From: an uncultured Acetatifactor sp.
GTDB taxonomy: Bacteria > Bacillota > Clostridia > Lachnospirales > Lachnospiraceae
Assembly (NCBI GenBank): GCA_910586775.1
Contig: CAJUJN010000052.1
Coordinates: 1-30,381 of the forward strand
DNA: 30,381 nt
Direction of reading: 5' to 3'
This document shows, in pieces, positions 25,501 to 30,381 of the stretch (positions are counted from its first letter, which is position 1; each line of letters opens with the position of its first letter). The position numbers and the translations under genes were made by a program. The notes beneath the pieces are model-generated. The model was given only the letters and a program-made list of their open reading frames with translations, searched no databases and was not told where the DNA came from.

Positions 25501-26122
25501 TTCCTGGGTGGACTGGTATCCTGGAATGGAGATTCAGAACTCGGATACCGTGGTGAGCGGCGGCAGAGTATACCGTGCCTTTCAGAAGCCGGACGGCAGG
25601 ATTTACAGGTCAGTGACGGCTCCGCTCCACAGGGAGGGTATGCGTACTCTGGACGGCATTAACTGGGTGATGGTACAGGAGGAGGCAGTGTATGACTGCG
25701 GCTGCCGGAACCTGCATTTCCGAGATATTCATCTGCAGAAAGCAAGAGAGGTAGCCCTGTCCATTCATTTTGACCATGACTGTTATTCCCGCAGCGTATA
25801 TCCTGGCTCTCATATGCCGGTGCAGGAGAATATCGTCTTTGAAAATATGGTCATTCAGAACGAGGTTGCCTGTATGGTGCGCAGTATCACACCTGTAGAT
25901 AACATAAAAATCTGCAGCAGCGTCATCGGGACGAAAAAGGCGGGAAACAGCGCTGTACGTCTGGAGGTGCTGCCGGGTCAGGAAGGCTGCTATCAGGAGA
26001 CGCAGATTCTGCTTCAGGGGAACACCTGTTACGGGGAGCCAGGGGAAATCGTAGAGTGTGAGGAGGGACGTACTTACCGGATTGTAACGGCAGGAAACTG
26101 TGTGAAGCGCTGTATGGATTGA
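22544..26122 (+). CDS. Heparinase II/III-like plus right-handed beta-helix fusion
   Basis: This 1,192-residue protein has no signal peptide (MKNRIYQLNQAEG). Residues 1-150 are beta-rich and about 190-520 look like an alpha/alpha toroid. Residues about 530-765 match the heparinase II/III C-terminal beta-sheet domain, with GHFHEDRGQIVL (H557, H559), LLPDLGTVRYG and SYHN (Y596-H597), the usual catalytic neighbourhood of these uronate lyases. From about 768 a second unit begins: a parallel beta-helix with short repeating turns and DDPIALNAHDY (D940-D941), like GH28/pectate-lyase folds. Known heparinase-type lyases are usually 600-700 residues with no beta-helix. The start is the ATG at 22544 after AGGAGGG; the GTG at 22511 lies upstream of that site. 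It would act in the cytoplasm on imported fragments. Both activities are inferred from fold motifs. Confidence 0.82.
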   Translation: MKNRIYQLNQAEGIFYPAFDRYLCKDEQVSMDRGEIVRNWDSLTFRGGSRYTVHWSGEVELGEWDYFLAFLAFPEEAVLKVTGVVNGRKTILAEQVRGARDPLELRGRFEGSVLNEHGKVLTDLYLELDSAAAQNVMILSWLGLSRSDREADMEKGVPVWEDVWDEEIEEGNPGKIADNMILTGEEAEKIKALVAEDAKLQEFYRSNAEEALKIDHRAVMREYAPQTPGMYRFVRMRDRGREYLEGPILNLAIAGYLLENGTYSAHAARLILALTAMKWYEGPVCGMEGSAFHHVCFTEEHMLTEVVLAMGFLGGVLKESARRRIADKVEAAWKVIAEKCREPGYRNFMNQGIVGCRGALLGAVYLQLYKGGFEAEIQDCYRRHSGIVERYLTAEGHCAEGGGYFEYSFGASVLLWHVYAGYTGKSLEEVVPAVFRRAGRYQEALMSVNSRRGQRITVNCDGGNEVSSLLLVFMTLVCDFPEANNYLIARFEGEGEALPSKSFDMLFYQYYKTQMKLHPYYRKEEEELSLPGSGLLAYRRGGTKLLAGAERNPYTGHFHEDRGQIVLQAAGETLLPDLGTVRYGNPRSLLMEKQSYHNLACPADTEMLVESERGRKAAAAAAYPITEALTAEDMAVPEARVLFHEITSEGYDFAVETGMLFEGCVSGIRRGHLGRECLRLTDSWHFEKKHPLMVTYISYFPWKVVADGQKAVSGRMTLTVESGRPAGFELEEGMTDCGGRPVHILRILTEVSEIQEVVSHISWKAREMSVQDSGWQNRLALQEKLDRGGTVRIEEPGVYEIEDTLFIKEHTRLILGEGVMLKRSASSVGSFFLVNRGAFSRTWDRGITIEGLHLITNGVEARKHASVYGLTGEVSLFYVRQLRVFDFTCMDLPRLSFGLHICTFEDIVLERLQVEGRKDAVHLGTGKRFVIRHGIFRTFDDPIALNAHDYAVANPQMGWIEDGLIEDCYDLPDRDTTGYFCRILAGSWVDWYPGMEIQNSDTVVSGGRVYRAFQKPDGRIYRSVTAPLHREGMRTLDGINWVMVQEEAVYDCGCRNLHFRDIHLQKAREVALSIHFDHDCYSRSVYPGSHMPVQENIVFENMVIQNEVACMVRSITPVDNIKICSSVIGTKKAGNSAVRLEVLPGQEGCYQETQILLQGNTCYGEPGEIVECEEGRTYRIVTAGNCVKRCMD

Positions 26123-26166
26123 ACGGAAGATTTTGCCGTATTTTGAATATGAGGATAAAAGGATGA

Positions 26167-26270
26167 GGCTGTCAGGAAACGGTTCCCGCTCCCGATATAT
26201 TGCCTGTGCATTTTGGGATGGCAAGGCATATATTGCGGGAGCGCGGTTATTTCCGGACAGCCCCTTTTTT
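26167..26270 (+). terminator. Very long hairpin with T-run
   Basis: The left arm, beginning GGCTGTC at 26167, pairs with the right arm ending GACAGCC at 26262; the long imperfect arms of about 45 bases include CGCTCCCG against CGGGAGCG and ATATAT segments. CC then TTTTTT (26265-26270) follows. It ends the fusion gene on the plus strand. The length is far beyond a normal terminator, which suggests either a folded regulatory RNA end or a small palindromic repeat element. Confidence 0.75.
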
Positions 26271-26376
26271 ACGTCAGGTATTGTTTTACGCCGATTATAG
26301 TTATATTTGTGAGCGCAATTATTTTCCGCACCTTGATTTATCTCTGCAGAAGCGTTCTCTGGTTATACATTTTACA

Positions 26377-26406
26377 TTGACAAAGGCTTTTGGACGTGAG
26401 TATAAA
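26377..26406 (+). promoter_or_regulatory. Promoter-like boxes pointing antisense to the CorC gene
   Basis: TTGACA (26377-26382, perfect), 18 bases, then TATAAA (26401-26406, 5 of 6) looks like a sigma-A promoter on the plus strand. No plus-strand gene follows; transcription would run from just beside the 3' end into the minus-strand gene as antisense RNA. Confidence 0.4.
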
Positions 26407-26423
26407 TCACAGGGAGAGGCGTA

Positions 26424-27734
26424 TTACGAAGCGGCGTCCTTTGTCTCGCCGTCGCTTTCCGAGCCGTCGTCTTCCGCCGTCTCTTTCTTTTCCGGCAGGG
26501 TCATCAGTACCTTGACGATACGGTTCTGCTCGATACCCTGAACCTTAAGTTTAATTCCGTTCTCCAGAGTGACTTCCTCATTATCCTCCGGCAGGCGGTC
26601 CAGATTCTCGATGATGATGCCGCCTATGGAATCGTAGTCTTCGCTTTCCAGTTCCGTGTCCAGTTCGTCGTTGATGTCGTCCAGCTTCATGCTGCCTTCC
26701 ACCAGATAGGTGTTATCGTACAGCTTCTGGATGTATTCCTCTTCATCGGCATCGTATTCGTCACGAATCTCACCCACGATTTCCTCCAACAGATCCTCCA
26801 GGGTAATCATGCCCACGGTGGCGCCGTACTCATTGAGCACAAAGGTGACGCTTGTGGCCCGTTCCCGGAGCTCGTAGAGCAGGTCGGAGACTTTCTTGAA
26901 TTCATATGTAAAGTGGGCATCCCGCAGGATGGATTTCACCTGGAAATGCTCCGGGTCCTTCGTGAGGATGAAGTCCTTGATATTAATCAGGCCGATGATA
27001 TTGTCCTTATCGTCCTCGTATACGGGGAAACGGGTGTACATGGATTCACGGAAAGTTTCCTGAACCTCACTGAAGGTGGCATTGATGTCCACGGTCACCA
27101 TATTGATTCTGGGGATCATGATATCCTTTGCCAGGGCATCCGAAAAGTCGAACACATTGTAGATCATTTCCCGCTCTTCGGTTTCGATGACACCGTCCGC
27201 ATGACTCACTTCCACATAGGTGCGAAGCTCGGCTTCCGTCATGGTGGTGATCTTCTTGCTGGGGTCAATATGCAGCAGGCGCAGGATACCGTTTGACATT
27301 TTATCCACCACAAAGATAACAGGGGTCATAACCTGCATCAGCCCGTAGATGACGCCGCTGTAGGCAAGCGTGATTTTTTCCGAGGAAAGCATGGCCCAGG
27401 TCTTGGGGATGATTTCTCCGCAGAGAAGGATTACCATGGTCAGGATGCCGGTACCTACGGCCACCGGGATTCCGAACTGCAGGGCAATCGTAGTGGTCAG
27501 GGCAGAGGTGGACAGATTCACGATGTTGTTGCCGATGAGGACGGCGCTCAGCATCTTGCTGTAGTTCTCCAGTATCTTATTCACTCTTGCTGCGCATTTG
27601 TTCCCCTCCTCTTCCAGGGTCTGCATCCGCACGCGGTTGACGGTACTGAAAGCTGTCTCTGCCGAAGAGAAATAGCCTGACAGGAAAACGAGAAAAATAA
27701 GAACAATAAATTGTATACCTTCCGGAACTTCCAA
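26424..27734 (-). CDS. CNNM/CorC-HlyC family membrane protein with CBS domains
   Basis: This 436-residue protein is of the hemolysin-C/CorC type. The N-terminal DUF21 (CNNM) membrane domain spans about 1-190, with four hydrophobic segments including FLSGYFSSAETAFSTVN and the conserved LCGEIIPKTWA. Two CBS domains follow (about 200-330; IMIPRINMVTVDI and TRFPVYEDDKDNIIGLINIKD), and then a CorC_HlyC C-terminal domain (EYGATVGMITLEDLLEEIVGEI, then SIGGIIIENLDRLP). The tail is acidic. Members are linked to magnesium or cobalt efflux and resistance, with CBS domains sensing nucleotides (family knowledge). The start is the TTG at 27734, with AAGGAGTGA upstream. A consensus promoter and a roughly 250-nt leader precede it. 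It lies convergent to the fusion gene and unrelated in function. Confidence 0.92.
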   Translation of the reverse strand: MEVPEGIQFIVLIFLVFLSGYFSSAETAFSTVNRVRMQTLEEEGNKCAARVNKILENYSKMLSAVLIGNNIVNLSTSALTTTIALQFGIPVAVGTGILTMVILLCGEIIPKTWAMLSSEKITLAYSGVIYGLMQVMTPVIFVVDKMSNGILRLLHIDPSKKITTMTEAELRTYVEVSHADGVIETEEREMIYNVFDFSDALAKDIMIPRINMVTVDINATFSEVQETFRESMYTRFPVYEDDKDNIIGLINIKDFILTKDPEHFQVKSILRDAHFTYEFKKVSDLLYELRERATSVTFVLNEYGATVGMITLEDLLEEIVGEIRDEYDADEEEYIQKLYDNTYLVEGSMKLDDINDELDTELESEDYDSIGGIIIENLDRLPEDNEEVTLENGIKLKVQGIEQNRIVKVLMTLPEKKETAEDDGSESDGETKDAAS

Positions 27735-27983
27735 AAAATTTTCACTCCTTTTCTTTCCATAGTTTCGTCAGATATCTGCCGCCATTGGATCTTGTGCCAT
27801 GGGGCGTCCGTCTGATCTCATCTCCGTCTGCCGACGGATGTTTGCTTAAGGAATCGCAGATTTATTCCTCCACGATACCTAAGGAAATGTCTACAAATAA
27901 CTGATACAAGTTTAAAGCCGTTTTCCCCGTATTTCGGAGCTTTTTCCTAAAGAACTGATATCGGTTATTTTCCGACTGTCACT
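27735..27983 (-). promoter_or_regulatory. Long structured leader of the CorC gene
   Basis: From the promoter below to the start codon the leader is about 249 nt. Visible stems include a perfect 6-bp hairpin with TGCC loop (27823-27828 with 27833-27838) and CCATTGG/CCATGG (27782-27788 with 27797-27802), closed by TCAGA/TCTGA (27768-27772 with 27811-27815). The leader sits before a metal-transport-type gene, so a metal- or nucleotide-responsive RNA is plausible. It does not match the M-box, yybP-ykoY or ydaO consensus as I recall them. Confidence 0.4.
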
Positions 27984-27989
27984 AAGGTA

Positions 27990-28018
27990 AATATACAGAA
28001 TCGGAAAGTAGTTGTCAA
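27990..28018 (-). promoter_or_regulatory. Near-consensus sigma-A promoter for the CorC gene
   Basis: On the minus strand TTGACA (28018-28013) is a perfect -35 box, followed after exactly 17 bases by TATATT (27995-27990), 5 of 6 for the -10. Transcription would start near 27983. The -35 box is only four bases from the -35 of the divergent promoter. Confidence 0.75.
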
Positions 28019-28022
28019 GTTC

Positions 28023-28051
28023 TTGTATCATTGTGCATATGATTTTATAAA
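28023..28051 (+). promoter_or_regulatory. Candidate divergent promoter for the TIGR04086 gene
   Basis: TTGTAT (28023-28028), 17 bases, TATAAA (28046-28051): the -35 is weak (3 of 6) and the -10 good (5 of 6). It points at the gene starting at 28139, back to back with the CorC promoter. Confidence 0.4.
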
Positions 28052-28138
28052 AAGTTTATAGACTTCAGGGGCAGCAGTAACGGTTCGGCGGTTTATGGAC
28101 CGTGGTGCGGGCGCTGTGAGTCGGAACAGGGGGAAGAT

Positions 28139-28516
28139 ATGGAACAGGATCCGAAGACAGGAGGGATTCCGGTGGGTTTTCTGGTTAAAAGCCTGCTTTT
28201 TTCGTACATACTGACAGCGGCGTTGCTGGCATTGCTGGCATTTCTGCTGTATAGGCTGGGACTGGATGAGAAGATCGTTTCCATTGCGATCACCGCAATT
28301 TATGTGGCAGGTACTTTTTTCGGAGGCTTTGTCATGGGAAAGAAGACGGGCAGCCGTAAATTTCTGTGGGGGTTGTTGATGGGAACGGTGTATTTCCTGG
28401 TTTTGGCAGTGGTGTCTCTGTGCGCGGGGAAGGGAAATATCCAGATGGGAAGCTCCTTTTTTACCACGCTGGCGCTGTGTGCGGGCGGAGGGATGCTGGG
28501 GGGCATGGTGAGCTGA
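28139..28516 (+). CDS. TIGR04086 (YrzE-like) membrane protein
   Basis: This 125-residue protein has four membrane segments: about 15-35, 48-66, 75-92 and 105-122. Small residues are packed in GGFVMGKKTGSRKFLWGLLMG and a glycine-rich end (CAGGGMLGGMVS). This matches the TIGR04086/YrzE family common in Clostridia, of unknown function. The start ATG at 28139 follows a GGGGGA purine run at about five bases. In related genomes this family is often found near SCIFF peptide or secDF genes; none are present here. It stands alone between the CorC-type gene (divergent) and a solute-binding-protein relic. Confidence 0.75.
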   Translation: MEQDPKTGGIPVGFLVKSLLFSYILTAALLALLAFLLYRLGLDEKIVSIAITAIYVAGTFFGGFVMGKKTGSRKFLWGLLMGTVYFLVLAVVSLCAGKGNIQMGSSFFTTLALCAGGGMLGGMVS

Positions 28517-28533
28517 AGGCCTGAGCGATATGA

Positions 28534-28731
28534 TTTGTTGAAGCTGATTCCCCGGAAGAGGCGGCAGATTATTTCAATGGCAGCAAGAGTGTGGACGAGG
28601 TGGCTGAAGTGATCAGCAACCGGGTGCGGCTGTACCGGGATGAAGGGAAACGGGTACTGCATGTGAGAAATCGGAATCAGACAGTATTCATTCCGATGCG
28701 GAAAATCGAGAAGCTTTCAAAAAGGAGTTGA
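28534..28731 (+). pseudogene. C-terminal remnant of a sugar-type solute-binding protein
   Basis: A frame from after a TGA at 28531 to a TGA at 28729-28731 encodes 65 residues with no start codon or ribosome site at its beginning. It contains ADYFNGSKSVDEVAEVISNR followed by VRLYRDE. This is the standard ending of family-1 extracellular sugar-binding proteins (Y-x-G-K-S, then I-NR-x-Y). The remaining tail is not recognised. The rest of such a gene (about 400 codons) is missing, so this is a truncated relic. Confidence 0.6.
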
Positions 28732-28756
28732 AATAAAGAACAAAAGAGTCTATAAT
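28728..28756 (+). promoter_or_regulatory. Near-perfect sigma-A promoter for the hemerythrin gene
   Basis: TTGAAA (28728-28733, 5 of 6), exactly 17 bases, TATAAT (28751-28756, perfect). The -35 box overlaps the stop codon of the solute-binding-protein remnant. Transcription should start near 28763, giving a UTR of about 115 nt before the ATG at 28879. Confidence 0.8.
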
Positions 28757-28878
28757 TTGTGGAAAGGCAGAAATTTTCCCGGAAGCTGTTAGGACTTGGA
28801 TCACAAGGATGTTGTTTTAGTCAATAAGAAACGGTTGTCCGGATTTTTTCTGATTTCATCACAATCAGGAGGGACGGA

Positions 28879-30237
28879 ATGGAACAGCAGAAGTTTGTTT
28901 GGCATGACAGATATAATATCGGAGTGGAAGCAATCGACAGAGAGCACCGGAAGCTGTTCAGTATTATGAACAAACTGTCCGCTTATGGCGGCGAAAATGA
29001 CGAAAAGAGCCGCTGGGCATACCAGGAGGGAATCAAATTCTTCAAAGGGCATGCCATGAAACACTTTGCGGAAGAGGAAATGTACATGGTATCCATCGGC
29101 TATGAGGGATATGAGACGCACAGGCGCCTGCATGATATCTTTCGCCAGAAGACGCTTCCGGAGATTGAGAAGGAGCTGATGCTGACGAAATATTCTCCGG
29201 AGGCGGTGGATCACTTTCTGGGTGTGTGCGCAGGCTGGCTTATCGGGCATACCCTGACGGAAGACAGAGCGATTAAGGGCGGGGTCTCCAGCAGATGGGT
29301 TGACCTTCTGCCGGAAGAAGAACAGGCTCTTATGAAAAAGACGATTCTGCAGCTTTTGAAGGAACTGTTCCAGCTGGATGCCCGGGTCATCAGCGAGAGT
29401 TATGGAGGGGAGAAGTTCGGGAACGGTATTTATTACCGCATGGTATACGGTTCCGACAAAAGGGAAAAATGGGAATTTTTTCTGGTGTTTGAGGAAAGGC
29501 TTCTGGTGAATACGGTAGGCAGTATCGTGGATTCCGATTCCGATACGGTCAATGTGATGATGATGAATGCCACCAGGTACATAGCCAGACAGTTTGTGGA
29601 GCGTATTCTGGAACATTTTCCCACGGAGGGACAGCTGGAGCTGAAAGAGGAAAATCTTCTCTCTTACAAGAAATTCGACAGGATGTTTGAGAGACAGAAT
29701 CCCCAGAGCAGCCTGCTGTTTGATACGGGCAAAGGATATTTCGCCTATTGCATGCTGGCGCCTCATCTGCTGGAGGATCCGGCTTCGCCTGCCCTTCAGG
29801 CAGAGAACGCAATGGCTGAGATCCTGAAGTATCTGGAGGAAAACAGAGCGGAAAATGAAAACGGCGGAAAAAAGAAGATACTGGTGGTGGATGACTCCGC
29901 TATGATCCTGCAGGCAATGACAGGACTGCTGGAGCAGGATTATGAGGTTCAGACGGCAAAATCGGGAGTCGCCGCCATACGTTCCATGACATTGGACAAA
30001 CCGGACCTGGTTTTGCTGGATTATGAGATGCCGGTCTGCAACGGGCAGCAGGTGTTGGAGATGATACGGGCGGAGGAAGCATTCAGAGATACACCGGTTA
30101 TCTTCCTGACCGGAACGGTGGACAAGGAAAGGATCCAGAAGATTCTGCCCCTGAAACCGGCGGGATATCTGCTGAAGACCATACCCCCTCAGGAGATCAG
30201 GGCGGCTGTGGCGGAATTTTTCAGCAAGCGGGGCTGA
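28879..30237 (+). CDS. Bacteriohemerythrin fused to a response-regulator receiver domain
   Basis: This is a 452-residue protein of three parts. The N-terminal bacteriohemerythrin domain (1-135) keeps all seven di-iron ligands: H23, H62, E66, H81, H85, H124, D129. It should bind oxygen or sense it through a di-iron site. The middle (about 140-325) is not clearly recognised; its beta-rich portion around VYGSDKREKWEFFLVF and the helix after MNATRYIARQ recall CheX/CheC-like phosphatase folds, but this is a guess. The C-terminal receiver domain (335-452) has D338-D339, phospho-acceptor D381 in LLDYEMP, the FLTG threonine and K433. There is no output domain, so it probably signals by protein contact. 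The start ATG follows AGGAGGG by five bases. This looks like oxygen- or redox-linked signalling in an anaerobe. Confidence 0.85.
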   Translation: MEQQKFVWHDRYNIGVEAIDREHRKLFSIMNKLSAYGGENDEKSRWAYQEGIKFFKGHAMKHFAEEEMYMVSIGYEGYETHRRLHDIFRQKTLPEIEKELMLTKYSPEAVDHFLGVCAGWLIGHTLTEDRAIKGGVSSRWVDLLPEEEQALMKKTILQLLKELFQLDARVISESYGGEKFGNGIYYRMVYGSDKREKWEFFLVFEERLLVNTVGSIVDSDSDTVNVMMMNATRYIARQFVERILEHFPTEGQLELKEENLLSYKKFDRMFERQNPQSSLLFDTGKGYFAYCMLAPHLLEDPASPALQAENAMAEILKYLEENRAENENGGKKKILVVDDSAMILQAMTGLLEQDYEVQTAKSGVAAIRSMTLDKPDLVLLDYEMPVCNGQQVLEMIRAEEAFRDTPVIFLTGTVDKERIQKILPLKPAGYLLKTIPPQEIRAAVAEFFSKRG

Positions 30238-30381
30238 GGGAAGCTTCGGTGAGGCTGCATTATCGGAAATGAGCCGGAATCGGATACGGACAGGAAATAT
30301 ACCGGAAAGGCTGCCCGGACAATCAGCGGTTACTGTTCACACGTCGGCTTGACTGAAAGAAACCGATGGTATAGACTGTTG

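Larger units (their letters stand above)
26123..26423. other. Gap between convergent genes
   Basis: No protein gene is seen here. The gap holds the long hairpin terminator (26167-26270) and, near its right end, a promoter-like pair of boxes pointing rightward into the 3' end of the convergent CorC/HlyC-type gene. A 113-aa open frame across 26200-26541 has no ribosome site and its second half is antisense to that gene. Confidence 0.6.
28517..28878. other. Gap holding a gene relic and the hemerythrin promoter
   Basis: This 362-bp gap has no intact gene. It holds the C-terminal remnant of a solute-binding protein (28534-28731) and a near-consensus promoter (28728-28756), listed separately. Apart from the ribosome site of the next gene, nothing else was recognised in the remaining 120 bases, the likely 5' UTR of that gene. 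Confidence 0.6.

Noticed and set aside
26200..26541. 113-aa plus-strand frame
   Set aside because: Begins inside the long hairpin and ends antisense to the CorC-type gene; no ribosome site.
27735..27983. M-box magnesium riboswitch
   Set aside because: It sits before a fitting gene, but the conserved M-box segments I remember are not found in order, so no class is assigned.
30349..30375. Promoter TTGACT...TATAGA at the right edge
   Set aside because: The spacer is only 15 bases and no downstream gene is visible in the window.

Overview
The window looks like a piece of a low-GC Gram-positive gut anaerobe, most likely a Lachnospiraceae-type Clostridia (inference). The signs are moderate GC with strong AGGAGG-type ribosome sites, frequent GTG/TTG starts, a YesN/YesM two-component pair beside an LplB/YtcP/lipoprotein sugar ABC transporter, a LysM-anchored surface protein, a TIGR04086 membrane protein and a bacteriohemerythrin. 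No tRNA, rRNA, CRISPR array, complete insertion sequence or prophage was recognised.

Layout. (1) 1-1200 is AT-rich and unlike the rest: a truncated pentapeptide-repeat gene on the minus strand, two matching dyad operators upstream of it, and a decayed stretch that may keep a piece of an ABC exporter. (2) 1226-5637: a signal-less Amidase_3 enzyme, then pstS-pstC-pstA-pstB with overlapping or closely spaced genes. No phoU follows. (3) 5821-7506: an O-antigen ligase/polymerase-like membrane protein. (4) 7585-26122: a putative glycan-use locus, all on the plus strand. It holds a YesN-type response regulator and YesM-type kinase, a 1,882-residue secreted beta-helix protein with two LysM domains, two sugar ABC permeases, a lipoprotein binding protein, a DUF2264 protein, and a 1,192-residue protein that joins a heparinase II/III-like region to a right-handed beta-helix. 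(5) 26424-30237: a CorC/HlyC-type protein on the minus strand with a promoter and a roughly 250-nt structured leader, a TIGR04086 membrane protein, the remnant of a solute-binding protein, and a hemerythrin-response-regulator fusion with a near-perfect promoter.

How the genes may work together (inference). The giant LysM protein would sit in the wall and trim an external polysaccharide. The lipoprotein and the two permeases would import the oligosaccharide; no ATPase is encoded here, so a shared MsmX-type ATPase is expected. The two enzymes without signal peptides, DUF2264 and the heparinase-like/beta-helix fusion, would finish breakdown in the cytoplasm. YesM/YesN would sense the substrate and switch the locus on. 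The cell-surface beta-helix plus cytoplasmic lyase-like fusion is the best candidate here for an undescribed system. The substrate cannot be named from sequence alone; a uronic-acid-containing glycan is the most natural guess.

Intergenic DNA is rich in structure: one clear terminator, one very long hairpin, tandem 18-bp repeats, several dyads, divergent promoters and a possible antisense promoter.
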